A stretch of 64,000 nucleotides of DNA, taken from Oceanicola sp. D3 (GTDB taxonomy: Bacteria; Pseudomonadota; Alphaproteobacteria; Rhodobacterales; Rhodobacteraceae). Numbering within the stretch: the stretch's first letter is position 1; every line of letters begins with the position of its first letter. Location: positions 1,426,001 to 1,490,000 of the forward strand of contig NZ_CP040932.1 in NCBI RefSeq assembly GCF_006351965.1, given 5' to 3'. A program made the translations under genes and the position numbers. A model generated the notes under the pieces. It was given only the letters and a program-made list of their open reading frames with translations. It made no database searches and was not told the origin of the DNA. This document shows positions 9,368 through 15,936 of this stretch, in pieces.

Positions 9368-9380
9368 GCTGTCCATTTTT
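9352..9380. terminator. Terminator overlapping the lepA stop codon
   Basis: A perfect 13-bp inverted repeat: AAAAATGGACAGC (9352-9364) and GCTGTCCATTTTT (9368-9380). The three loop bases TAG are the lepA stop codon. A/T flanks on both sides give U-tracts in either direction. Confidence 0.85.
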
Positions 9381-9386
9381 GAGCGG

Positions 9387-9426
9387 GTGGGCGAAAGCGG
9401 TTTTCCTTGGAAAACTGCGTGCCCAC
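9387..9426. repeat. Second hairpin downstream of lepA
   Basis: GTGGGC (9387-9392) pairs with GCCCAC (9421-9426), enclosing GTTTTCC-TT-GGAAAAC (9400-9415). An imperfect 40-base palindrome directly follows the lepA terminator; it may be a mobile palindromic repeat or a backup terminator. Confidence 0.55.
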
Positions 9427-9475
9427 ACCCTGCAATTGCAGTGCATCGGGCTGATACACCTCCCATTGACCGAGC

Positions 9476-9497
9476 GGTGGGTTTCACCCACCCTACG
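9476..9497. repeat. Short palindromic repeat, copy 1 (divergent loop)
   Basis: GGTGGGT-TTC-ACCCACC followed by CTACG. It shares stem and CTAC tail with copies at 12130 and 13375 but has a different loop. It lies directly before the DUF2442 gene start. Confidence 0.6.
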
Positions 9498-9500
9498 GGC

Positions 9501-9698
9501 ATGACGACCCGTGCAGTTTCGGTGAATTTCGACGACGATGCGATGTGGGTGGCGCTGGAAGACGGGCGCACCATTGGCGTGCCTTTGGCGTGGTTTCCAC
9601 GGCTGCTCGGGGCCAGTGCTGAGGAGCGGGCGGCGGTGGAAATTTCACCGTTCGGGCTGCATTGGGCAGGGCTGGACGAGGATATCTCTCTTAGTTAG
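9501..9698 (+). CDS. DUF2442 domain protein
   Basis: 65 aa. The MTTRAVSVNFDDDAMWVALE opening and the PLAWFPRLL core are typical of DUF2442, a small domain often found beside DUF4160 in putative toxin-antitoxin pairs. No DUF4160 partner is present: the next gene, 11 bp on, is a DUF3800 protein of very different base composition. The start is the ATG at 9501, directly after a palindromic repeat; there is no obvious ribosome-binding site other than repeat sequence (CTACGGGC). It may be a remnant antitoxin. Confidence 0.75.
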   Translation: MTTRAVSVNFDDDAMWVALEDGRTIGVPLAWFPRLLGASAEERAAVEISPFGLHWAGLDEDISLS

Positions 9699-9709
9699 TT
9701 GGAAATTTA

Positions 9710-10462
9710 ATGTACCTTATGTATGTTGACGAAAGCGGCGACCCCGGAAACAACGTAGTCCAAACACGTTATTTTTGCCTTACGGGGATGGTTGTGCATG
9801 AAAGTCGTTGGCGCCAGTTCCATGGTGCGATGAGGGAATTTCGGAGAAACCTGAAAGACGTGTATGGTTTCCCGGTGCGGGAAGAAATTCACGCGGTGAA
9901 GCTATTGCGGCACTCGGCTTTTGATATTCCAAAACACATTCGTTTAGGAATACTTCGAAACCTTTTAGATGAACTCCGCAAGCAGGAGTACGTAAGGTTT
10001 ACGTCAGTCGTAATGGACAAGCTGGGAAAGCCCGCGGACTTCGATGTCTTTGGTGCATCTTGGCGGACTTTGTTCCAACGCTTCGAGAATACACTACTGA
10101 ACGGCAACTTCCCAGGCAGCCACGCCGACTCCTTCGGAACGATCTACACTGACGCAACTTCGGGTGAACGTTTGAATAAGTTGATGAGAAAGATGTCAGC
10201 GTTCAACCCAATACCTAACCAGAGCGGAGATGGGTATCGAGATATCCCAGTGGAGCGCGTGATCGAGGACCCATCTTCTAGAGATAGTAAGCACTCGCTT
10301 TTCATACAATCATGTGACGTGGCAGCCTACTTTCTATTCCAAGGATTTCAGCCGAATTCCTACATACTAAAGAAGGGGGCTCGGAGCTATTATAGGCGAT
10401 TGGAGCCAGTGCTGAACCTATATGCGACGCGGCGAAATGAATTGGGTATCGTATGCATATAA
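9710..10462 (+). CDS. DUF3800 domain protein, probably horizontally acquired
   Basis: 250 aa. The N-terminal YVDESGDPGNN with two acidic residues and a C-terminal SLFIQSCDVAAYFLFQG (an Asp in the 'A/CD-xx-AY' position) are the two conserved blocks of DUF3800, a family predicted to have an RNase H-like fold and found in phage, mobile and defence-rich regions. No function is established that I can name. Its codons use many A/T third positions (TTA, AAT, AGA), unlike every flanking gene, a sign of transfer. It follows the DUF2442 gene by 11 bp. The terminator after its end reads in the opposite direction. Confidence 0.8.
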   Translation: MYLMYVDESGDPGNNVVQTRYFCLTGMVVHESRWRQFHGAMREFRRNLKDVYGFPVREEIHAVKLLRHSAFDIPKHIRLGILRNLLDELRKQEYVRFTSVVMDKLGKPADFDVFGASWRTLFQRFENTLLNGNFPGSHADSFGTIYTDATSGERLNKLMRKMSAFNPIPNQSGDGYRDIPVERVIEDPSSRDSKHSLFIQSCDVAAYFLFQGFQPNSYILKKGARSYYRRLEPVLNLYATRRNELGIVCI

Positions 10463-10490
10463 AAAGGGCGGGCAGTTTCCTGCCCGCCGG
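10461..10490 (-). terminator. Rho-independent terminator (minus strand)
   Basis: GGCGGGCAG (10467-10475) and CTGCCCGCC (10480-10488) form a 9-bp stem with loop TTTC. The AAAAA at 10461-10465 becomes a U-run when read on the minus strand, so this ends transcription coming from the entericidin-like gene. It directly abuts the DUF3800 stop. Confidence 0.8.
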
Positions 10491-10593
10491 GACGATCCTA
10501 CTACTGGGTGTGCCCAGTTTCAGATCATAGACTATATATACACGCACAGTCCGTACTTTACCACCATTAATGACAGCAAAGTGAGGCCCCCCC

Positions 10594-10710
10594 TCAAAAC
10601 GCATTCTGCACAGCGTCCGCCGTGTTCGTCACATCCCTCCCGACCCCCTTCACGGTTTCGCAGGCCGAGAGGAGGGTGAGGGCGATGAGGGCAAAGGTGA
10701 TGCGGGTCAT
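10594..10710 (-). CDS. Entericidin-like small lipoprotein
   Basis: 38 aa: a lipoprotein signal peptide with lipobox LLSAC (Cys17) and a short amphipathic tail (ETVKGVGRDVTNTADAVQNAF minus its last residues) very like the EcnA/EcnB family. Entericidins are tiny cell-envelope lipoproteins; EcnB is reported as a bacteriolytic peptide and EcnA as its antidote in enterobacteria, but family members elsewhere lack known roles. GGAGC lies 7 bases before the ATG. Only one copy is here, not an A/B pair. Downstream, after a 100-base A/T-rich tail, is a good terminator at 10461-10490. Confidence 0.8.
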   Translation of the reverse strand: MTRITFALIALTLLSACETVKGVGRDVTNTADAVQNAF

Positions 10711-10847
10711 GGGGCTGCTCCGGGGCGTTTGTTTTTCGGGAGAGTAGCACTTCGGCGCGGGCGTGGGAATCCGGGGCGGAAAATTCCGGGCGGGGTTTTG
10801 CGCGGCAAGGCGTTGGGATTGTGGCGCAATTCCCTGCGGCTCACAGG

Positions 10848-10880
10848 TTATTCACACCATATTCCAACGGGTTATCCCCA
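10848..10880 (+). promoter_or_regulatory. Pair of DnaA-box-like 9-mers
   Basis: TTATTCACA (10848-10856) and TTATCCCCA (10872-10880) each differ by one base from the DnaA consensus TTATCCACA, in the same orientation, 24 bp start to start. Function inferred only; chance in a local A/T-rich patch is possible. Confidence 0.4.
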
Positions 10881-10944
10881 GAAAAATCCGCTTCGGACCT
10901 AAATTTGCCTTGCCCGACTCACCCTCCGAGTGTGACGGTTTTGT

Positions 10945-11335
10945 TAACGCAAGGGGTCGCAAGACCCGGAGCGGGGCGCGGGGGCCTTCGGGGCTGGAGC
11001 GCATCGGCGGAGGGGTGACCCGAGGCTGGGGCGTGTCGAGAGCACCGGACGCTGGCCGAAACGGGGCGGTTTCTTTGAAGCCAAGCCGGGAAGGCGGCGA
11101 AAGAGCCATCGCGTTGGCCGGGAGGGGCGCAAGCCTTGACCGGATGGGGGGACGGCCCGGGAGGGTTGATCCCGCTTGTGCAGGGCCCGCGAGGGCTGGT
11201 GCATGCGAACGGGAGCGCCGCAAGGCCGGACCGTTCAGGAAGGCGTCGCGCCGGGGCTCAGGCCGTGTCGCGGCGCCTTTTCGCGTTTTCAGGCGGAACA
11301 GGCAGGGCGTGGGCGGCGTTTGGAAGCATATGCAG
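10945..11335 (+). ncRNA. Candidate structured RNA (GNRA-capped hairpins)
   Basis: Four short stems are closed by GNRA tetraloops: GGGTC-GCAA-GACCC (10954-10967), GGC-GCAA-GCC (11126-11135), GCCC-GCGA-GGGC (11185-11196) and GCC-GCAA-GGC (11217-11226). A GAAAC/GTTTC pairing lies between. It lacks the hallmark sequences of RNase P RNA, tmRNA, SRP RNA and 6S RNA as I know them. Direction and ends are guesses; G/C-rich sequence forms such stems readily. Confidence 0.25.
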
Positions 11336-11349
11336 AGAAGGAGAGAGCA

Positions 11350-11532
11350 ATGCCGAGCCGTGGACGAGTGACCCTGTATGCGCTGGCCGTTATGGCGGCG
11401 GCGGGGGCGTTGTTTTTGCTGTTCACCGGGCTGGCGTGGCTTGCCGGGGCCGTCTTTGTGGTGGCGCTGCTGGTGCTGCTGGGCGCGCGGTGGCGTGGGC
11501 GCAGCCGAGAGACGGAGGTGCGCGAGGTCTGA
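11350..11532 (+). CDS. Small two-helix membrane protein, unknown
   Basis: 60 aa with an almost continuous hydrophobic stretch (residues 8-46) that can form two membrane helices, flanked by basic ends (MPSRGRV and RWRGRSR). A strong AAGGAG ribosome-binding site 7 bases before the ATG at 11350 supports it as a real gene and decides the start against longer upstream frames. I do not recognise a family. It sits between a large non-coding stretch and a small lipoprotein gene. Confidence 0.6.
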   Translation: MPSRGRVTLYALAVMAAAGALFLLFTGLAWLAGAVFVVALLVLLGARWRGRSRETEVREV

Positions 11533-11575
11533 GCCGTTAGGGCTTTGTTAACCACGCGCGGGGCAGGCTGGGGCC

Positions 11576-11860
11576 ATGCGATGGCTGGCGTTCACCCTTG
11601 CCCTGATGGGCTGCAACACCGTGAAGGAAGACCTTTCGGGCTATTCGGCGCAGAAGGTGCAGGCCATGGGCTACACCTTCAAGGTGTTTGCCGATGATCC
11701 GGAGTTTCAGGTGGTGCGCACCAATTTCGGCCTGCCCAATTCCAAGACATATCCGGCAGCCGTGGCGATGGCGGTGAAGCAGGCGACGGGCTGCGAGGTG
11801 TCTGAGGGCTCGCTCAGCGGCGATTACAACCTGACCAAGGGCAAGATGCACTGCCCCTGA
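11576..11860 (+). CDS. Small lipoprotein, unknown
   Basis: 94 aa. The N-terminus MRWLAFTLALMGCNTVKED is a lipoprotein signal peptide with lipobox LMGC (Cys13). The mature domain is mixed alpha/beta with two further cysteines (ATGCEV and MHCP) that could form a disulphide. A GTTAACC motif precedes the gene at about 11547, resembling a CtrA half-site, but one half-site proves nothing. Family unknown to me. Confidence 0.6.
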   Translation: MRWLAFTLALMGCNTVKEDLSGYSAQKVQAMGYTFKVFADDPEFQVVRTNFGLPNSKTYPAAVAMAVKQATGCEVSEGSLSGDYNLTKGKMHCP

Positions 11861-11944
11861 GGCGGCGTTTGACGCATATCAAGGTTTGAATGTGAGGCCG
11901 GTGGCAGGGTGGCGGCGAGACGCGCCCTGATATGGAGGCTGGCG

Positions 11945-12124
11945 ATGATCCGGCTTGCTTTGGTTTTGTATTCGCTCATCGGCACCACGCTGGCGGGCTC
12001 TTGTGTGGTGGCCGCATTGGTGATGGGGCAAGACACGCTCTGGCCGATCCTGATTGCAGCGGCGCTTGGCGCGGTGCTGGCGGTGCCGGTGGCCTTTTTG
12101 GTGGCGAAGCGTTTGGCCGGATAG
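11945..12124 (+). CDS. Small two-helix membrane protein, unknown
   Basis: 59 aa: MIRLALVLYSLIGTTLAGS begins one membrane helix and ILIAAALGAVLAVPVAFLVA forms a second, ending in a basic KR. GGAGG eight bases before the ATG at 11945 favours this start over an upstream frame at 11909. I recall similar short proteins in Rhodobacteraceae but know no function. It is followed by a palindromic repeat and converges with the hydrolase gene. Confidence 0.6.
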   Translation: MIRLALVLYSLIGTTLAGSCVVAALVMGQDTLWPILIAAALGAVLAVPVAFLVAKRLAG

Positions 12125-12129
12125 GCGGC

Positions 12130-12153
12130 GGTGGGCAGATTGCCCACCCTACG
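12130..12153. repeat. Short palindromic repeat, copy 2
   Basis: GGTGGGC-AGATT-GCCCACC followed by CTACG. Stem, loop and tail are identical to the copy at 13375. The last bases (CTA, 12149-12151) supply the stop codon of the minus-strand hydrolase gene. Confidence 0.75.
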
Positions 12154-12913
12154 CGGAGAGGAAGGCCTCGACGGCGGCTTCAAACTCGCGCGGCTTTTCG
12201 GCGTGCAGCCAGTGGCCGGCGCCGGGGATCTTGATCTGCCGGGCCTTCGGGAACTGCGCCTTGATCAGGGGGCGGGCGTCGGGCTGGATATAGTCGGACT
12301 CCGCGCCGGCGATGAACATGGCGGGGCCGGTGAATTCGCCCTCGGGTGCGGGCCAGCCGACGATCTTGTCCATCTCCCGGTCGAGCACATTGAGGTTCAG
12401 CCGCCAGCGGGGCGGGCTGGCCTTGAGGTCCAGCGATTGCAACAGGAAGGCGCGCACGGAGGCGGTGTTGATGCTGGCCGCGAGGCGCTTGTCGGCCTCC
12501 GAGCGGGAGGTGAGGCCGGTGAGGTCGAGCCCGCGCATGGCCTCGACCAGGTGGCCCTGGGTGTGGCTGTAGGCGACGGGTGCGATATCGGCCACCACGA
12601 GGCGGCGGATCAGCTCGGGGCGGGCGAGCGCCAGCACCATCGCGCTCTTGCCACCCATGGAGTGGCCGAGCAGGTCCACCGGCGCGCCCTCGGCCTCGAT
12701 TACCTCGGCAAGATCACCGGCGAGGTCGGCGTAGCTGTGGCTGTCAAACCACGGGCTTTCGCCGTGGTTGCGCATGTCGACGGAGATCACCGGGCGCGGG
12801 CCCGAGAGCCGCTTGGCGATGACATTCCAGTTGCGCGCAGAGCCGAAGAGGCCGTGGGCGATGAGCAGGGTGGGGGCGGAGGTGTCGCCCTCGTATCGGG
12901 TGATGGCCAGCAT
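12149..12913 (-). CDS. Alpha/beta hydrolase (YbfF-type esterase)
   Basis: 254 aa. The oxyanion-hole region reads IAHGLFGSARNW and the nucleophile elbow GHSMGG (Ser near residue 96); a C-terminal GHWLHAEKP supplies the catalytic His. This pattern matches the YbfF/abhydrolase-11 esterase group acting on acyl-CoA or short esters in the cytoplasm. The stop codon is provided by a palindromic repeat, so the C-terminus (EAFLSA) may have been set by repeat insertion. Physiological substrate unknown. Confidence 0.9.
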   Translation of the reverse strand: MLAITRYEGDTSAPTLLIAHGLFGSARNWNVIAKRLSGPRPVISVDMRNHGESPWFDSHSYADLAGDLAEVIEAEGAPVDLLGHSMGGKSAMVLALARPELIRRLVVADIAPVAYSHTQGHLVEAMRGLDLTGLTSRSEADKRLAASINTASVRAFLLQSLDLKASPPRWRLNLNVLDREMDKIVGWPAPEGEFTGPAMFIAGAESDYIQPDARPLIKAQFPKARQIKIPGAGHWLHAEKPREFEAAVEAFLSA

Positions 12914-12990
12914 GGGGCGGGCATAGCGCGGGCGCGGGGCCTGCTCAAGCGGGGTTTTCGGCGCGCGCGCAGGCGGCTAGAAGCCTCCGC

Positions 12991-13362
12991 ATGGAACATC
13001 CGGTGAAACAGGTGGCCGATGGCTTGGCGCAGATGATGGCCGAGCGGCTGGGCATTCGGCGCGGCGAGACGCTGGCGGAGAAGCTGCGCAAGGGCGGGCG
13101 GCTGATGCCCAAGAAGGTGCGGCGTGAGGCGGCCTATATCGCCGAGACCGCGACGCGGATAGAGGTGCCGAAGTTCGCCTTTCAGTATGACGCCGCGCGG
13201 GTGGCGAAGGCCGAGAAGGTGGTGCGCCGGTTCCTCGAAGAGGTTGACCCGGCGGATCGGCGCAAGGGTGTGGTGCTGGGCATTCTGGGGTGGCTGGCGT
13301 TCAACTTTCTGCTCATTGCCGGCCTGGCGATCTGGTGGCTCTGGGAGAGCGGGCGGATTTGA
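12991..13362 (+). CDS. Hypothetical protein with C-terminal membrane helix
   Basis: 123 aa. The first 90 residues are basic and helical (EKLRKGGRLMPKKVRREAAYI), and a single membrane segment follows (GILGWLAFNFLLIAGLAIWWLW, roughly residues 94-116). I do not recognise a family. It is divergent from the hydrolase gene 77 bp away and separated from ycjX by a palindromic repeat copy. No regulator or operon partner is evident. Confidence 0.65.
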   Translation: MEHPVKQVADGLAQMMAERLGIRRGETLAEKLRKGGRLMPKKVRREAAYIAETATRIEVPKFAFQYDAARVAKAEKVVRRFLEEVDPADRRKGVVLGILGWLAFNFLLIAGLAIWWLWESGRI

Positions 13363-13374
13363 GGCGCCTCCGGT

Positions 13375-13397
13375 GGTGGGCAGATTGCCCACCCTAC
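13375..13397. repeat. Short palindromic repeat, copy 3
   Basis: GGTGGGC-AGATT-GCCCACC followed by CTAC; identical in stem, loop and tail to the copy at 12130, 1.2 kb away and in the same orientation. It sits just after the end of the gene at 12991. Confidence 0.75.
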
Positions 13398-13450
13398 ACA
13401 TGTCGGCTGCGCTGCCCTAAGTATCCGGTAACGGAGTGAAAGGGGCAGGC

Positions 13451-14866
13451 GTGGTATTTTCCACCATTGCGGATGGGGTGACGCGGAGCGTCGAGACGGT
13501 GGGCCATGTTGTCACCGGGGGCTTTCTGGAGCCGCGCATCCGGCTTGGGGTGACGGGCCTCAGCCGCGCGGGCAAGACGGTGTTCATCACCTCGCTGGTG
13601 GCCAACCTGATGGATCGCGCGCGGATGGGCGGGCTGCGCGCCGCCGCCGATGGCGCGATCAGCGCGGCCTATTTGCAGCCCCAGCCGGACGACACGGTGC
13701 CGCGCTTTGCCTATGAAGACCACCTTGCCGCCATGGTTGGCCCCGAGCCGCATTGGCCCGAGAGCACGCGGGCAGTGAGCGAGTTGCGCTTGAGCCTGAA
13801 GGTGCAGCCGGGCGGGCTGCTGGGCGGCTTGCGCGGGCCGCAGGTGGTGCACCTGGATATCGTGGATTATCCGGGGGAGTGGCTGCTCGACCTTGGGCTG
13901 CTGGATCTCGGCTATGACGAATGGGCGGCGCAGGCGCTGGAGAAGGCGCGGGCGCGAGAGCAGGGGGCGGAGTTCGTGGCGGCGCTGGAGGCTGTGGACG
14001 GCGCGGCGAAGCTGGAGGAACCGGTGGCCAAGCGGCTTTCGGACCTCTTTGCCGACTATCTGAAGGCGGCGCGGGAGGCGGGCTATTCAGACTGCACGCC
14101 GGGGCGCTTTTTGCTGCCGGGTGAGCTAGAGGGCAGCCCGGCGCTGACCTTTGCGCCGTTGCCGCCGGGCGAGGCGCCTAGGGGCTCGCTCAGGCGCGAG
14201 TTGGCGCGGCGGTTCGAGGCCTACAAACGCGCGGTGGTGAAGCCGTTCTTCCGCGATCATTTTGCCGAGATCGACCGGCAGGTGGTGTTGGTGGATGTGC
14301 TGGGGGCCATTCACGCGGGGCCGAAGGCGCTGGAGGATTTGCGGCAGGCGATGGCCGATATTCTGGGCGCGTTCAAGCCGGGGCGGAACGGCTGGCTGAC
14401 GCGGCTGCTGGGCGGGCATCGGGTGGAAAAGATCCTGTTTGCCGCCACAAAGGCCGACCATTTGCATCACAAGCAGCACGGCAATCTGACGGCGATCACC
14501 GAGGCGCTGGTGCGCGAGGCGAAGGACCGGGCGGATTTTGCCGGGGCGAAGACGCAGGCGATGAGCATTGCCGCGCTGAGGGCGACGACCGAGGAGACGC
14601 GCAGCCACGAGGGCCGCGAGATTGATCTGGTGCGCGGCACACTGATGGAGACCGGGAAGAAGGCGGCGATGTATCCCGGCGCGTTGCCGGAAGATCCGGG
14701 CCGACTGCTGGGCGCCGCGCGGGGCGGGCGCGAGAGCTGGCTGGACGGGGATTATGCAGTGATGAAATTTGCCCCCGCCGAAGTTTCACTGAGCCCCGGC
14801 GAGGGGCCGCCGCACATCCGGCTGGACCGGGCGGCGGAGTTCCTGATCGGAGACAGGCTGCGATGA
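13451..14866 (+). CDS. ycjX: YcjX family P-loop NTPase (DUF463)
   Basis: About 471 aa. The P-loop RLGVTGLSRAGKTVFITS lies near residues 33-50. YcjX-like proteins are stress-associated, GTPase-like proteins of unknown biochemical role, nearly always paired with YcjF as here. I prefer the GTG at 13451 because the resulting MVFSTIADGVTR start resembles homologues; an upstream in-frame GTG at 13436 adds five residues. The gene overlaps ycjF by 4 bp (ATGA), indicating an operon. A palindromic repeat lies just upstream. Confidence 0.88.
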   Translation: MVFSTIADGVTRSVETVGHVVTGGFLEPRIRLGVTGLSRAGKTVFITSLVANLMDRARMGGLRAAADGAISAAYLQPQPDDTVPRFAYEDHLAAMVGPEPHWPESTRAVSELRLSLKVQPGGLLGGLRGPQVVHLDIVDYPGEWLLDLGLLDLGYDEWAAQALEKARAREQGAEFVAALEAVDGAAKLEEPVAKRLSDLFADYLKAAREAGYSDCTPGRFLLPGELEGSPALTFAPLPPGEAPRGSLRRELARRFEAYKRAVVKPFFRDHFAEIDRQVVLVDVLGAIHAGPKALEDLRQAMADILGAFKPGRNGWLTRLLGGHRVEKILFAATKADHLHHKQHGNLTAITEALVREAKDRADFAGAKTQAMSIAALRATTEETRSHEGREIDLVRGTLMETGKKAAMYPGALPEDPGRLLGAARGGRESWLDGDYAVMKFAPAEVSLSPGEGPPHIRLDRAAEFLIGDRLR

Positions 14867-15870
14867 GCGAAAAATCAGGGCCGCTGGTCTTTGAAGTGGA
14901 AGACGACGCGCCGGGGCCGGACAAGGCACCGCCGGTGCCCGACATGATCCCGCAGGAGCGGGCGGCGATGCAGCGGCTGGCGGCGGCCTCGGCCCGGCCA
15001 AAGAGCCGGATTGCAAGGCTGTTCTGGGCCGGGCTTGTGGGCGTGGTCTCTCTGGTGGTGTCGGTCGCGGCATGGGACTTCGTGATGCGGCTGCTGGAGC
15101 GCGCGCCGGTGCTGGGCTACGTCGCCACGGCGTTGATTGCGGTGACGCTCATTGCGCTGGCAATCATGGCGCTGCGCGAATTGGCGGCCTTTGCCCGGCT
15201 GGCGCGGCTGGACGGCATTCAGAAGGCGGCGGCGGGGGCCTTGGTGAGCGGCGAGTTGAGAGAGGCGCGCGCGGTGGTGGACCGGCTCGACAAGCTCTAT
15301 GCGCTGCGGGATGACACGAAATGGGGCCGCGACAGGCTGGCCGAGCGGCGGGGCGATGCCTTTGACGCCGATGCGCTGCTTTCGCTGGCCGAGCGCGAGC
15401 TGTTGGTGCCGCTCGACATGGCCGCGCAGGCCGAGGTGGAGGCCGCCGCGCGGCAGGTGGCGACCGTCACCGCGATCGTGCCGCTGGCGCTGGCTGATGT
15501 GTTTACTGCGCTGACCTCGAACATGCGGATGATCCGGCGAATTGCCGAGGTTTACGGCGGCCGCGCCGGGGTGTTCGGCTCGTGGCGGCTGACGCGCACG
15601 GTGCTGGCGCATCTGGTCGCCACCGGTGCGGTGGCGGTGGGCGATGATCTGATTGGCTCGGTCGCGGGCGGCGGGGTGCTCAGCAAGCTGTCACGCCGCT
15701 TTGGCGAAGGGGTCATCAACGGCGCGCTCACGGCACGGGTGGGCGTGGCCGCGATGGAGGTGTGCCGCCCGCTGCCCTTTGGCGAGGGCCGGCGCCCGAG
15801 CGTGACGGGGCTGGTGCGGCGGGCGCTGACCGGGCTGTTTGGGCGGGGCGAAAGCGCCGAGGACAGCTGA
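14863..15870 (+). CDS. ycjF: YcjF/TIGR01620 family membrane protein (DUF697)
   Basis: 335 aa. Residues 1-45 are acidic and cytoplasmic; two membrane helices follow (LFWAGLVGVVSLVVSVAAW and VLGYVATALIAVTLIALAIM). The C-terminal half has Gly/Ala-rich helices typical of DUF697. The function is unknown but the gene is translationally coupled to ycjX (ATGA overlap), so the two likely act together at the inner membrane. No phage-shock genes lie in the window. Confidence 0.88.
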   Translation: MSEKSGPLVFEVEDDAPGPDKAPPVPDMIPQERAAMQRLAAASARPKSRIARLFWAGLVGVVSLVVSVAAWDFVMRLLERAPVLGYVATALIAVTLIALAIMALRELAAFARLARLDGIQKAAAGALVSGELREARAVVDRLDKLYALRDDTKWGRDRLAERRGDAFDADALLSLAERELLVPLDMAAQAEVEAAARQVATVTAIVPLALADVFTALTSNMRMIRRIAEVYGGRAGVFGSWRLTRTVLAHLVATGAVAVGDDLIGSVAGGGVLSKLSRRFGEGVINGALTARVGVAAMEVCRPLPFGEGRRPSVTGLVRRALTGLFGRGESAEDS

Positions 15871-15936
15871 CGCGCGGGTTCCCTGCGGGGAAACAAAGGG
15901 TTACTGTTGCCCGACCGGGGACAGTGAGGGCGGATT

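Larger units (their letters stand above)
10711..11349. other. 640-bp stretch without convincing protein gene
   Basis: Long open frames cross this segment on both strands but none has recognisable protein character, a ribosome-binding site or codon bias; they look like by-products of G/C-rich sequence. The left third contains two DnaA-box-like 9-mers; the right two thirds contain several small hairpins with GNRA loops (separate entries). AAGGAG at its right end belongs to the gene at 11350. Confidence 0.6.

Noticed and set aside
10945-11335. RNase P RNA or tmRNA gene
   Set aside because: The universally conserved RNase P segments and a tRNA-like T-arm or tag-coding stretch are not present.
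10763-11371. A 202-codon open frame in the non-coding stretch
   Set aside because: No ribosome-binding site, no family motif, skewed Arg/Gly composition; the real gene start (AAGGAG at 11338) lies in another frame.
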